A stretch of 44,855 nt of DNA from Desulfobacter postgatei (GTDB taxonomy: Bacteria > Desulfobacterota > Desulfobacteria > Desulfobacterales > Desulfobacteraceae): the NCBI GenBank assembly GCA_002747145.1, contig PDTI01000035.1, forward strand, positions 1 through 44,855. The letters are read 5' to 3'. Both the position numbers and the translations under genes were made by a program. Numbering within the stretch: the stretch's first letter is position 1; every line of letters begins with the position of its first letter. This document shows, in pieces, positions 6,952 to 16,166 of the stretch. The notes under the pieces were generated by a model, which worked only from the letters and a program-made list of their open reading frames with translations, had not been told where the DNA came from and did not search any database.

Positions 6952-9609
6952 ATGAAAGAATCAAGCCCCACATACCTGAAGGTTTTATCGGCGGCCTGGA
7001 CTGCATTTTTCTGCCTGTTCATTCCGGCAGGGGCAACCATGGCCGGATACCCGGTTGTCAAAGCAATTCACGTCAAGGACAATCCCTTTTCAGTGACGGT
7101 TCAGATGACCGGGAAAGCCCCTGTAAAAGTTATCCGTGTCGGCGCACGGGAAGTCCTGGTGGCCATTAAGAATGCAAGCCTTACAAAAGGACTTATCATT
7201 GGTGGAAAGGATAGCCCGAATCTTGAATCCGCTCATGTGGAAACCCTTGAAGGCAACGTCATCGCCTTGATGGTAACGGGCAAACACGCCAATGAAAAAA
7301 ACATTAAGTCCTCTTTCAATGCTGCCAATAACCAATTGACTGTGGTTTTAAATAAAGCCGTGACGCTTGGGCCTCCCGTTCCCAAATCGGTCCCTGCTCC
7401 CCAGCCGGCGGCTATTCAGAACCCTACAGTCCCACCCCCGGATGGTTCCAAATCTGAAAAACAGGCGATAATTCCGGCAATTGAATCCAGGGAAAAGCCA
7501 TGCTTTGATGATGACCCCAATGCACTTGCAGTGCAAAAGCCTGCTCCCCACCCCCAAACGAAACCGGCCCCGAAACCACAGCCAACAGATTCTGTTTTAA
7601 AAAAGGATACCAGCCTGAACAAAGTGAATGAAAAAATCAAAGCGCCACCGATTTATACGCCACCAAAACGTCAGGCCAGCCGTTTTAAAGGAGACATCAG
7701 TGATATGTACCGGGGGGAGGACCCATTGCAGGACTGCGAGGCCAATGCGGTTAAAAACGCAATGCTTCTGGTTAAAAAACAATTATACAAAGAAGCCGGC
7801 GCCATTCTGGAGCAGTATTTGTTTGAAGAAAATCCCTTTTGCCTGGAGCAGGTCTACTATTTAAGGGCCTATGTCAGTTTTATGGGTGTTGAAAACGATA
7901 ACCCGGCAGGACTTTTGGCTGCTGAAAGTATGTTTCAAAATGCCATAGCCGCCTATCCTAAATCAAGTTATCTTCCCTTTGCCTATGCTGCCATGGGATT
8001 GATCCATACCCGTTTGCACAACAGCGCAACAGCCCAAGGATATTTTAATATCATCAGCAAGGATTTTCCAGACTATTCGGGTATGCCCGAGGTGGAATAT
8101 CATCTGGCCGAAATTTATAATGACAGAGGCTATATTAATAAAGCCTTGAATCTATATAAAAAGGTGTTTGAGTCAAAATTAAGCAACGGCTATATATCAG
8201 ATGCAGGGCTGGGTTATGGTAAGGCTTTGTTTGAAAACCTGCGGTATTATGACGCGTTGAGTGTTCTTAATTATGTGATAAAAAATGATGCAAAAAAGAT
8301 TTATGAATCTGCTGATCTGCTCAAATACACTGCAGATGCTAATTTTGAGCTGGGCTTAAGTAAAGGGGCCAGGGAAAATTATATCCGGCTGTTAAACCTG
8401 TTTCCAGACATTGAAGAACCTGACATGGCTTTAAGCAAGGCCGGCGATGCCTATGGCATGGAGAATCAGGAAGAAAAGGCGATCAAGTTGTACGAACTGG
8501 TCCGGGAAAAATATCCGGAATCCCCGGGATATATCAATGCCTCCATTGGGATTGCCAGGTATTTAAAGACAGATGCTGAAAAAATTGAGATCTACGAAAT
8601 GATCAAGACCCGGTTTCCTGAAAATACCTATGCCCGGATCGCCATGATGCGCCTGGCTGAAATTTACCAGAAGAACGGTGAGTATGATAAGTGCATTCAG
8701 GAAATTGAAAATTTGTTATCCACCCATCCCAGGGGGTTGCGTTACGAGGCGGTTAAGTTAATGCAGAAAGCTTACGAGGCGTTGTTCAAAGAACAGTTGA
8801 AGGCAGATGAATATACGTCTATCTTGATGAGATATGAAAGAGAACAGGTCAGGTTAAAAAAAATGGGGGGGAAACGGATCCCTTTTTATGTGGGCAATGC
8901 ATATTTACAGGCAGGTTTGTATGAAGAGGCATTTAATCAGTTGATTACCGCTTATAAACTGTATAAACGGGCAGAGCGGCCGGCATTACTGCTGTTTGGC
9001 CTGGGCAAGGCCATGGATGAATCGGGCAGGGATGACGATGCCTTAAAATTATTGAACGCCTTTGTAAAACGATTCCCAAAGGATAAAAATCGTGTAGAGG
9101 GCCTGACCCGGATCGGACAGATTCATCTGGAAAAGGGCCGTCTCTCAAAGGCGAATCATGCCTTTGTTTCAGCATATAAGGCGGGGAAAAATGCTTTGGA
9201 TAAGGGACGGATACTCATGCTTCACGCCGGTGTTTACCAGAAAAAATCAGACCTGAAGGCGGTATCCGAACTCCAGGCCCGTGCGGTGAAAGCGTTCGCC
9301 GCATCTCCAGGCGAGAATTACGAGATACTTGCAGGCGCTTACAAAACCTTGGGTTCAACTTACCTGGAAATGAAATCCTATGCCCAGGCGGCCAATGCCT
9401 TTGCCAAAGCTTTTGATTTTTCACAAGGAGACCGGGCCAAATCAAATATTGGTTTTCTGCTGGGTGACGCTTACCAGAAAGGCAATGTGCTGGATAAGGC
9501 GAAAAAAACCTTTGAACAGGTGGCCCAGTCCTACGACTCGGTCTGGGCCCGGCTCGCCCAGCAGCGCCTGAGCACGATGGGACTGGCGGAAAAAATAATA
9601 AGTTCATAA
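6952..9609 (+). CDS. Secreted AMIN-like and TPR-repeat protein
   Basis: 885 residues. Residues 1-31 look like a signal peptide (hydrophobic VLSAAWTAFFCLFIPAGATMA). Residues 32-140 are beta-rich (VKAIHVKDNPFSVTVQMTG ... NNQLTVVLNKAV), resembling an AMIN/peptidoglycan- or secretin-associated domain. Residues 145-235 are a Pro-rich linker, and from about 265 to the end there are many TPR-like helical repeats (for example AMGLIHTRLHNSATAQGYF, ALGKAxDESGRDDDALKLL-type units). A periplasmic scaffold is likely. It sits between two sigma-54 activators, under a sigma-54-type promoter and upstream of flgB, so a part in flagellum placement or assembly is inferred. The ribosome site at ATG 6952 is weak. 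No named family was recognised with confidence. Confidence 0.8.
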   Translation: MKESSPTYLKVLSAAWTAFFCLFIPAGATMAGYPVVKAIHVKDNPFSVTVQMTGKAPVKVIRVGAREVLVAIKNASLTKGLIIGGKDSPNLESAHVETLEGNVIALMVTGKHANEKNIKSSFNAANNQLTVVLNKAVTLGPPVPKSVPAPQPAAIQNPTVPPPDGSKSEKQAIIPAIESREKPCFDDDPNALAVQKPAPHPQTKPAPKPQPTDSVLKKDTSLNKVNEKIKAPPIYTPPKRQASRFKGDISDMYRGEDPLQDCEANAVKNAMLLVKKQLYKEAGAILEQYLFEENPFCLEQVYYLRAYVSFMGVENDNPAGLLAAESMFQNAIAAYPKSSYLPFAYAAMGLIHTRLHNSATAQGYFNIISKDFPDYSGMPEVEYHLAEIYNDRGYINKALNLYKKVFESKLSNGYISDAGLGYGKALFENLRYYDALSVLNYVIKNDAKKIYESADLLKYTADANFELGLSKGARENYIRLLNLFPDIEEPDMALSKAGDAYGMENQEEKAIKLYELVREKYPESPGYINASIGIARYLKTDAEKIEIYEMIKTRFPENTYARIAMMRLAEIYQKNGEYDKCIQEIENLLSTHPRGLRYEAVKLMQKAYEALFKEQLKADEYTSILMRYEREQVRLKKMGGKRIPFYVGNAYLQAGLYEEAFNQLITAYKLYKRAERPALLLFGLGKAMDESGRDDDALKLLNAFVKRFPKDKNRVEGLTRIGQIHLEKGRLSKANHAFVSAYKAGKNALDKGRILMLHAGVYQKKSDLKAVSELQARAVKAFAASPGENYEILAGAYKTLGSTYLEMKSYAQAANAFAKAFDFSQGDRAKSNIGFLLGDAYQKGNVLDKAKKTFEQVAQSYDSVWARLAQQRLSTMGLAEKIISS

Positions 9610-9615
9610 GGAGTC

Positions 9616-11010
9616 GTGGGCAACGTGCCTGGACAACGATTATTTCTCATCATTGAAAACCCCAAAGAACGAATGACCTATACCCAGCTGTTTGAGGGCA
9701 TGGGTTTTCTGATTGATGCCGTACCCGAAGGTTCGGATGCGCTCAGTCACCTGGTTTCCCAAAAACCTTCGGTGGTTGTGGCCGACGATGGGACACCGGG
9801 ATTCTCAGCGTTGGATTTCCTTAAACAGGCCACGGATTTAGAGACCGGGGTACCGAAGACCATTATCCTCACCCAGGACCCTGTGATGGATTATGCCGTC
9901 AACCTGATACAGCATGGCGCCATGGATTATCTGATCAAACCGGTTGACCCAAAACAGCTTGAACTCAGCGTGAAAAAATCTTTGGCCACAGCCATTGCCC
10001 CATTACCTAAGGACCAGGGTGCTGAAAAGAAAAAAGCGATTAAGCATAAAACGGTTCAAATCATTACTAAAGATCCCAGAATGGAGCACCTGCTCAAACT
10101 TGCTGCCCGGGTAGCGGATTCGTCAGCATCGGTACTCATCCAGGGGGAAAGTGGTACCGGCAAAGAGTTGCTTGCAAGGTTTGTACATGAAAAAAGTAAC
10201 CGCCGGCATCAGCCATTTATCGCCATCAACTGCGCAGCTCTGCCTGAAAACCTTCTGGAAAGCGAATTGTTTGGCCATGAAAAAGGGGCGTTCACCGGCG
10301 CATTGGCCAGAAAAGCCGGTAAGTTTGAACTGGCTGATAAAGGCACCCTGTTTCTGGACGAAATCACGGAGATGCAGTTTCATCTTCAATCCAAGCTACT
10401 GCGGGTACTCCAGGAAAAGGTGGTGGACCGGGTGGGGGGAACCCAGCCCGTGGATGTGGATGTCCGGGTGATCGCCACCACCAACCGGGATGCCAGGGCT
10501 GCTGTGGAGAATCAGGAGTTCAGAGAGGATCTGTTTTACCGGCTTAATACGATTCCGCTAATTATCCCCCCCCTGCGGGAGCGCAGCCGGGACATTCGGC
10601 CCCTGTGCGATTTTTTTATAAAAAAATACTGCCGGATTGACGCAAGGTCTGTCAAAGGATTGACGGATCAGGCACTTTCCGTGCTCCATAAACATGGCTT
10701 TCCCGGTAATATCCGGGAACTTGAAAATATAATTCATCGTGCTGTCCTTCTTACCGAGACCGGCATGATCACCCCTTCTGATCTGCTCATGGATAATGGC
10801 GCAGACATCATCCTTTCCGATGATGACACAGGCATAACATCTGCTGGGGATGAGGACTTTTCCGCAGGATCCCTGAAGGAGATGGAACAAAAAATGATTT
10901 TCAGGACACTGGACCAGACCCAAGGAAACCGGACCCATGCCGCAAAGATTCTGGGAATCAGCGTTAGAACCCTTCGTAATAAACTGAACGAATACAAAGA
11001 ATCGGTTTAA
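9616..11010 (+). CDS. NtrC-family sigma-54 regulator with atypical receiver
   Basis: 464 residues: receiver (1-120), AAA+ (150-385: GESGTGKE, GAFTGA, LFLDEITEM, FYRLNTIPL) and Fis helix-turn-helix (AAKILGISVRTLRNKL). It probably activates the flagellar operon, as FlrC/FleR/FlgR do. The receiver keeps the phospho-acceptor Asp (VVVADDGTPG), the Thr (IILTQD) and the Lys (YLIKPVD). The usual N-terminal acidic pair (VDDE) is replaced by FLIIEN, leaving one acid, so phosphorylation may be weak or dispensable. Two GTG starts fit the frame: 9616 is only 2 bases after AAGGAG and 9625 is 11 bases after it, so the start may be 9625. It follows the TPR gene by 6 bp, so they are co-transcribed. Confidence 0.88.
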   Translation: MGNVPGQRLFLIIENPKERMTYTQLFEGMGFLIDAVPEGSDALSHLVSQKPSVVVADDGTPGFSALDFLKQATDLETGVPKTIILTQDPVMDYAVNLIQHGAMDYLIKPVDPKQLELSVKKSLATAIAPLPKDQGAEKKKAIKHKTVQIITKDPRMEHLLKLAARVADSSASVLIQGESGTGKELLARFVHEKSNRRHQPFIAINCAALPENLLESELFGHEKGAFTGALARKAGKFELADKGTLFLDEITEMQFHLQSKLLRVLQEKVVDRVGGTQPVDVDVRVIATTNRDARAAVENQEFREDLFYRLNTIPLIIPPLRERSRDIRPLCDFFIKKYCRIDARSVKGLTDQALSVLHKHGFPGNIRELENIIHRAVLLTETGMITPSDLLMDNGADIILSDDDTGITSAGDEDFSAGSLKEMEQKMIFRTLDQTQGNRTHAAKILGISVRTLRNKLNEYKESV

Positions 11011-11025
11011 GGCATGTAATTTGCA
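11011..11025 (+). promoter_or_regulatory. Sigma-54-type promoter upstream of flgB
   Basis: GGCATGTAATTTGCA has GG at 11011-11012 and GC at 11023-11024, the exact GG-N10-GC spacing, with a TTTGCA -12 box. Transcription would begin near 11036, so flgB must start at 11129 and not at the upstream in-frame codon at 11021. It lies immediately after the stop codon of the NtrC-type regulator gene. Confidence 0.6.
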
Positions 11026-11128
11026 TCTCCGTTTATATATTTTGGTATCTGGCACGTTTGCCCGGATCTCAAACGGGAGATGCCACCTGTGGCTGACCCG
11101 GAACGTCAATAAAAAAACGGAGGTTAAA

Positions 11129-11542
11129 ATGGCGGATTCAAGAATCTTCGGGAAGACCCACGAGATGATCGCAAAAAGTATGGACATCTCAACCCGGCGT
11201 CATACCCTGATAGCAAGCAATATCGCCAACATCGACACCATTGGATATACACCTGGCGATATAGATTTTCAAAGTGCCCTCAAACGGGCCATGACTGAAC
11301 CGGAACCTGATGGTCTTGACAAAACCCATGAAAAACATCTACCCGGTGACAGCAAAGGGTCAGCCCATGGAATTCACAGTATGGACAGCCAGGATTTGGA
11401 TATCTATCACCTGGATTCGGTGAACATTGATACCCAGATGATGAATCTGATGGAGAACAATGTGAAATTCAGATCCACGGCCGAGATGCTGCTGCGTAAG
11501 ATGACCATACTCAACTATGCTATTGATGAAGGAGGGCAATAA
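11129..11542 (+). CDS. flgB: Flagellar proximal rod protein FlgB
   Basis: 137 residues. The N-terminal RRHTLIASNIANIDTIGYTP is the signature of rod/hook proteins, and the C-terminal region (MMNLMENNVKFRSTAEMLLRKM) is the matching helix that packs against it. FlgB builds the proximal rod in the periplasm and is exported by the flagellar type III apparatus. The start ATG 11129 has GGAGG at 11119-11123. The frame extends upstream to 11021, but that would precede the predicted transcription start. It is the first gene of the flgBC-fliEFGHIJ operon and lies 3 bp before flgC. Confidence 0.95.
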   Translation: MADSRIFGKTHEMIAKSMDISTRRHTLIASNIANIDTIGYTPGDIDFQSALKRAMTEPEPDGLDKTHEKHLPGDSKGSAHGIHSMDSQDLDIYHLDSVNIDTQMMNLMENNVKFRSTAEMLLRKMTILNYAIDEGGQ

Positions 11543-11545
11543 TCC

Positions 11546-12043
11546 ATGGATTTAATGACAGCGGCAAAAATCAGCGGCACGGCCCTGGCGGCCAATCGTA
11601 TGAAACTCAATGTCATTGCTGAAAACCTGGCTAACGTGGATACCACCAGAGGCGAAGACGGCCAACCCTATAGACGAAAAATGGTGGTCTTCAAAGGTGA
11701 TGATATCGACACCTTTGAAAGCGTGGTCCAGCAGAAGATCAAAAAGTCGCAGTCGGGCCGGATTGAATTGTCTGCCATTGAATTTGAGGACGCGCCCCCC
11801 CCGGATAAGGGGACGGGTGTCAGGGTGGATCAGATTGTCAGATCCCAGGAAGCGTTCCACATGGTATACAACCCGGCCCATCCCCACGCAGATCCTGACA
11901 CAGGGTATGTGAAGATGCCCAATGTGGACCATTTAACAGAGATTGCAGACATGATGGTGGCCCGTCGAAGCTATGAGGCCAGTGTTACAGCACTTTCCAC
12001 CACAAAGGATATGGTCTCCAAAGCCCTTGAAATAGGTAAATGA
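11546..12043 (+). CDS. flgC: Flagellar proximal rod protein FlgC
   Basis: 165 residues. N-terminal AANRMKLNVIAENLANVDTTRG and C-terminal DMMVARRSYEASVTALSTTKDM are the paired terminal helices typical of axial proteins. A YVKMPNVD segment precedes the C-terminal helix as in FlgC. Length is in the upper normal range (E. coli 134), with the extra residues in the central region. GGAGGGC precedes the ATG. It is translated after flgB in the same operon; fliE follows after 72 bp. Confidence 0.95.
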   Translation: MDLMTAAKISGTALAANRMKLNVIAENLANVDTTRGEDGQPYRRKMVVFKGDDIDTFESVVQQKIKKSQSGRIELSAIEFEDAPPPDKGTGVRVDQIVRSQEAFHMVYNPAHPHADPDTGYVKMPNVDHLTEIADMMVARRSYEASVTALSTTKDMVSKALEIGK

Positions 12044-12115
12044 TGTTTCCTGGGAAGTGCCCTGCGAAAAATGGCCGACATAAACATAGGTCCATTTCGC
12101 GAAAGGAAAGAATAA

Positions 12116-12412
12116 ATGGATAAGATAAATACAATCCCCCCAGGCAAACTGTCCCTGTACAGGGAACCGGTGGCGGACCGGGTCGCTAAACGGCGTCCCG
12201 AATTCATGGAACGTCTGGAATCAGCCGTCCTGGAAGTGAACAATAATCAGCATGTGGCGGATGATTCTGTTGAGGCTGTCATTGAAGACAGGCTTGGTAT
12301 CCATGAGGGCATGATGGCGCTAAGCCGTGCCTCCACCTCCCTTAAAGTGCTGGCGCAGGTCCGGAACAAGGCCATGAGTGCCTATAGCGAAGTGATGCGT
12401 ATGCAAGTATAG
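12116..12412 (+). CDS. fliE: Flagellar hook-basal body protein FliE
   Basis: 98 residues. The C-terminal half (GMMALSRASTSLKVLAQVRNKAMSAYSEVMRMQV) is diagnostic of FliE, which joins the MS ring to the rod. The N-terminal half is less conserved, as usual. GAAAGGAAAG precedes ATG 12116. It lies between flgC and fliF in the standard order. Confidence 0.95.
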   Translation: MDKINTIPPGKLSLYREPVADRVAKRRPEFMERLESAVLEVNNNQHVADDSVEAVIEDRLGIHEGMMALSRASTSLKVLAQVRNKAMSAYSEVMRMQV

Positions 12413-12435
12413 AAACTGGAGGATGAAAACGTCAA

Positions 12436-14151
12436 ATGAACCCGGTCATTGAAAAAATCATTACCATGTTCAAAGAGATGAGCATGGTTCGTAAGATCCT
12501 CCTTGTCGGAGTGGCCCTGGTATTGGTGGCAGGATTTACCACCATGTTTGTATGGGCCAACAAACCCGCTTATAGGGCTGCATATTCAGAGTTGAGCCGG
12601 GAAGATGCCGCCGCTGTCGTGGAATTATTAAAATCTTCCAATACCCCCTATCACCTTACCGGTGACGGGACCACCATTTTGGTACCGGACGCCATGGTGT
12701 ACGATGTCCGGCTGACCATGGCCAAGGAAGGAATCCCCAAAGGCAGTGGGGTTGGATACGAGATTTTTGATAAAAGCGAGTTCGGCACCACCGAGTTTGT
12801 TCAGAAAATTAATAAGAAGCGGGCGCTTCAGGGGGAACTGGCACGCACCATTGGTGCATTTGAGGCGGTTAAAAATGCCAAGGTTATGATTGTGCTGCCC
12901 AAAGAGTCGGTTTTTGTGGAGGAGACCAAACAGCCGTCTGCATCCATTTTGCTGGAGCTGATCGCAGATCTCAAAAAAGAGGAAGTGGCTGCCATTGCAC
13001 ATCTGGTGGCCTCTTCGGTCCAGGATTTGACCCCTGAACTGGTTACCATTGTGGATACTGCCGGCCGGATTCTATTTGAGGGAAAATCCGAAGAAGAACA
13101 GGCCCAGATTGATGCAGAAAGCCTTGCCGATGCCCAGTATCAGTATAAAGTGCGATATGAAGAGAACCTGACACGCAGAATCCAGACCATGCTTGAACGC
13201 ATTGTGGGTGCGGATAAGGCCATTGTCCGGGTAACTTCGGAAATGGATTTTTCCAAAAATAATATGAATGAAGAAATTTATGATCCCTTTGAACGAGGCG
13301 GGGAATTTATACGCAGCCGGAAAAACAGAGCTGAAAGGGTGGTCCAGCTTGATGAACAGATCGGTATCCCTTCATCGGTCAACCCCATCACTGATGAAGA
13401 GCAAACCGGTAGTAAAAATCAGGAGCAGGTTAATAAAAGTGATGATACGGTCAATTACGAAATCAGCCGGCGGGTCAGGGAAACCCAGAAACCCATGGCT
13501 GAACTCACAAGGCTTTCAGTTGCAGCTGTGATTGACGGTAAATATGAGCTTCAAACAGATGACAACGGCAACACCAAACAGGTGTATATGCCCAGATCTG
13601 CCGAGGAGATGCAGCAGTTTCAAAGTATTGTAAGCAGAGCCATGGGATTTAATGAGGAGCGCAACGACCAGATCTCCATGGAGTGTTTTCCCTTTGCTTC
13701 CATCGGTGACATGGAGACAACCCAGGAAAAACTTACTGGCTGGCGCATGATCCAGAAGGAATACGGGCGTCTGATTGCCAATTTACTGCTGGTCTTTGTA
13801 TTGTTCCTGTTTATCATCCGGCCTATCATAAAAACGGTTCGCGACATCAAGGTTACGGTGGAACAGGAAGCCTTGCCTTCACCGGAAGAACTTGCCCAGA
13901 TTGAGGCAGAAGATAAAGAACCATCCTTTGTTGAGATGGATGCCGAGCAGCAGCGTGAATTCTTTGACATGATGACCGAAGATCAAAAAGAAGATTTTAT
14001 CCAGAAAATGACTGCTGTTGAACGGACCGCATACCTGAGCAATATGAGTGATCAGGAAAAAGCCCATTATTATGCGGAAAAAGACCTGTTTAAAACCGTG
14101 AATATCATCAAGGGATGGCTCGAAGAAGTAAAAGAAGAACAGGAGGCCTAG
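12436..14151 (+). CDS. fliF: Flagellar MS-ring protein FliF
   Basis: 571 residues. One membrane helix is near residues 20-41 and a second near 445-465 (LIANLLLVFVLFLFIIRPII). Between them are the ring-building domains, including the YxxLSREDAAAVVELLKSS repeat and the KxxALQGELARTI region. The last 105 or so residues form the acidic cytoplasmic tail that binds FliG. Length is close to the family norm (about 550-570). GGAGGATGAAAACGTCAA precedes the ATG. fliG follows after 4 bp. Confidence 0.96.
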   Translation: MNPVIEKIITMFKEMSMVRKILLVGVALVLVAGFTTMFVWANKPAYRAAYSELSREDAAAVVELLKSSNTPYHLTGDGTTILVPDAMVYDVRLTMAKEGIPKGSGVGYEIFDKSEFGTTEFVQKINKKRALQGELARTIGAFEAVKNAKVMIVLPKESVFVEETKQPSASILLELIADLKKEEVAAIAHLVASSVQDLTPELVTIVDTAGRILFEGKSEEEQAQIDAESLADAQYQYKVRYEENLTRRIQTMLERIVGADKAIVRVTSEMDFSKNNMNEEIYDPFERGGEFIRSRKNRAERVVQLDEQIGIPSSVNPITDEEQTGSKNQEQVNKSDDTVNYEISRRVRETQKPMAELTRLSVAAVIDGKYELQTDDNGNTKQVYMPRSAEEMQQFQSIVSRAMGFNEERNDQISMECFPFASIGDMETTQEKLTGWRMIQKEYGRLIANLLLVFVLFLFIIRPIIKTVRDIKVTVEQEALPSPEELAQIEAEDKEPSFVEMDAEQQREFFDMMTEDQKEDFIQKMTAVERTAYLSNMSDQEKAHYYAEKDLFKTVNIIKGWLEEVKEEQEA

Positions 14152-14155
14152 TGCC

Positions 14156-15169
14156 ATGTCAAACGCAATTGATCCTGAAAATCTAAACGGGTGTCAAAAA
14201 GCGGCAATATTTCTGATGTACATGGGAGAAGAGTATGCAACCCAGGTATTTTCAAGAATGAGAGAACAGGAAATCGGTGAAATTGCCTTTGAAATGTCCA
14301 AGGTCCATCAGATTACACCAGATATGCTCAAGGTGGTGTGCGCTGATTTCAATGTCAAATATGAAGGAGAGTCCAAGATGATCGTTGAAGGGGACGCCTT
14401 TATTAAGCGTGTGGTAAGCAAGACGCTCAGGGATCAGGAAGCCAAAGCCATTCTGAAAGATCTGGAAAAAAAGAAACAGGACAAACCTTTTATATGGAGC
14501 CGGAATGTGAATACAGGCACCTTGTCGGCATATATTGAAGGTGAACACCCCCAGACCATCGCCATGATCCTGGCCCATATGCCTGCAGAAATTTCCTCGG
14601 AAATTATGATGAATCTGCCGGATAAACTTAAGGGCGATATTTGCATGAGAATCGCGCGGTTAGGCCAGATTTCCGAGGATGTTGTCCGGGATGTGGACAA
14701 AGCTTTGGAATATGAACTCAGCGGTGCCGTGGGTCCGGGCGGTAAGGCAGGGGGCCTGGAAGTGCTGGTGGATATCATCAATGGCGTGGATAAATCCACC
14801 GAAGATTCTATTATGGAATATGTTGAGGAAGATGATGCGGAAATGGCCAATGAGATCCGCAAACTCATGTTTGTATTTGAGGATTTGGCCAATGTGGATG
14901 ATACGGCCATGAGGGAAATTCTCAAGAGGGTGGAAGGCCAGCAGCTCACCTACGCATTGAAAACCGCCACCGAAGATATGAAGTCCAAGATCTTTACCAA
15001 CCTGTCCCAGCGGGCTGGTGAAATGCTCAAGGACGATCTGGATGCCATGGGTCCTGTCCGCCTGGCAGAGGTTGAAGAAGCCCAGCAAGCCGTGGTCAGG
15101 GCAGCCAAGGAGCTTGAGGCCGACGGTACCATAACCCTGGGTAAAGGAAAGGATGATATCCTTGTCTGA
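14156..15169 (+). CDS. fliG: Flagellar motor switch protein FliG
   Basis: 337 residues, the normal length. The N-terminal CQKAAIFLMYMGEEYATQVF and middle EHPQTIAMILAHM (EHPQT motif) are FliG signatures. The C-terminal domain has the charged torque helix (LFVFEDLANVDDTAMREILKRV in outline) that contacts MotA. FliG couples rotor and stator at the cytoplasmic face and would receive phospho-CheY-driven switching through FliM/FliN, which are not in this window. It overlaps fliH by 17 bp. Confidence 0.96.
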   Translation: MSNAIDPENLNGCQKAAIFLMYMGEEYATQVFSRMREQEIGEIAFEMSKVHQITPDMLKVVCADFNVKYEGESKMIVEGDAFIKRVVSKTLRDQEAKAILKDLEKKKQDKPFIWSRNVNTGTLSAYIEGEHPQTIAMILAHMPAEISSEIMMNLPDKLKGDICMRIARLGQISEDVVRDVDKALEYELSGAVGPGGKAGGLEVLVDIINGVDKSTEDSIMEYVEEDDAEMANEIRKLMFVFEDLANVDDTAMREILKRVEGQQLTYALKTATEDMKSKIFTNLSQRAGEMLKDDLDAMGPVRLAEVEEAQQAVVRAAKELEADGTITLGKGKDDILV

Positions 15170-16166
15170 CCAAGAAGAACATAAAGCAGGGACCTTTTTA
15201 TCACAAGATGATGAATTCAAAGCCATTGATGTCACAGCCTTTGACAATTTTGATGAAGAGGTGTCCCTTAAAAGGCCGGATACTGAGCCTGATTTTCAGC
15301 GGTTTAAGCTTTTGTTTGATCCCCTGGAAGTTGAAAGGGAGGAAGGCGGATTTGAGGCCGTTCATAATGTTACAAAACCCCTTAAAAAGGGGATGTTCGA
15401 ACCTTTAATCCAGGGCGCGGATGTGGATACGGGTGAATCCGGTAAAAAATTGAATGATCCCGATTCGTTAAAAGAGGTCCGGGATACGGAAGAACCGGAA
15501 GAGGAACCCACGCCGGAAGAGCAGGGGTTTGCCGCAGGCTATGAGCAAGGTATGGCCCAGGGGCTTGAAAAAGGGCAGGAAGACGGCCATGCCAAGGGGT
15601 ATGAAGAGGGTCTGGAAAAAGGCCGGGAACAGGGATTTAAACAAGGGGAGACCGACGGATTTGCCAAAGGCCAGGCCCAAGGTTTTGAAAAGGGGCTGGA
15701 AGAGGGACGTGATGCGGGGAAACAGGAGATTGTGCAGGAAATGGTCCAGGTTCTGGATCCTTTCCGGCAGGCACTGGGGACCGCAGACCAGATGCTGGAA
15801 GGGATGCTGGCGCGATATGAAACTCAGTTGGTAGACCTTGTCTGCCAGATTGCCGGAAAAGTGGTGATGGCCAAACTGGACTCGGACGATACGGTGATCA
15901 AGCACACAATCCTGGATGCTCTGTCCCAGCTTGCCTCCCCGGAGGAAATTACCCTGAGTGTGGCCGAAGATGATTATGAATATGTGGAGATGGTTAAGGA
16001 AAGCTTTTTTGAGTCTGTGCGCTCCTTGGCGCATATTACAGTGAATACCGACGCCATGATTCCCAAAGGGGGATGCCGTATTGAAAGTGCTGGTGCCACC
16101 ATTGTCACAGATCCCGAATCCAAACTTAAGGCGATTTATGATGCCATGATCCAGGCGGGGGTGTGA
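15153..16166 (+). CDS. fliH: Flagellar export ATPase regulator FliH with a long GxxxG array
   Basis: 337 residues, longer than E. coli FliH (235). The N-terminal 110 residues are acidic and low in conservation. Next comes an array of 17 glycines at exact four-residue spacing (EEQG-FAAG-YEQG-MAQG and so on, ending RDAG), about residues 127-191, then the conserved C-terminal domain that binds FliI. FliH regulates the FliI ATPase and brings it to the export gate. ATG 15153 lies inside the end of fliG, five bases after AAAGGA. FliH proteins often contain GxxxG repeats, but this run is unusually long and unbroken. Confidence 0.92.
   Translation: MISLSDQEEHKAGTFLSQDDEFKAIDVTAFDNFDEEVSLKRPDTEPDFQRFKLLFDPLEVEREEGGFEAVHNVTKPLKKGMFEPLIQGADVDTGESGKKLNDPDSLKEVRDTEEPEEEPTPEEQGFAAGYEQGMAQGLEKGQEDGHAKGYEEGLEKGREQGFKQGETDGFAKGQAQGFEKGLEEGRDAGKQEIVQEMVQVLDPFRQALGTADQMLEGMLARYETQLVDLVCQIAGKVVMAKLDSDDTVIKHTILDALSQLASPEEITLSVAEDDYEYVEMVKESFFESVRSLAHITVNTDAMIPKGGCRIESAGATIVTDPESKLKAIYDAMIQAGV

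Noticed and set aside
11021..11128. Longer start for FlgB at 11021
   Set aside because: It lies inside the sigma-54-type promoter, and the family start fits ATG 11129 with GGAGG.
10558..11187. A 209-codon minus-strand frame over the end of the NtrC gene and the flgB promoter
   Set aside because: It is antisense to conserved coding sequence and its protein resembles no family.
15529..15834. Repeat array at 15.5-15.7 kb as a CRISPR or DNA repeat
   Set aside because: The periodicity is four codons and comes from the FliH GxxxG protein repeat; unit sequences differ and there are no spacers.
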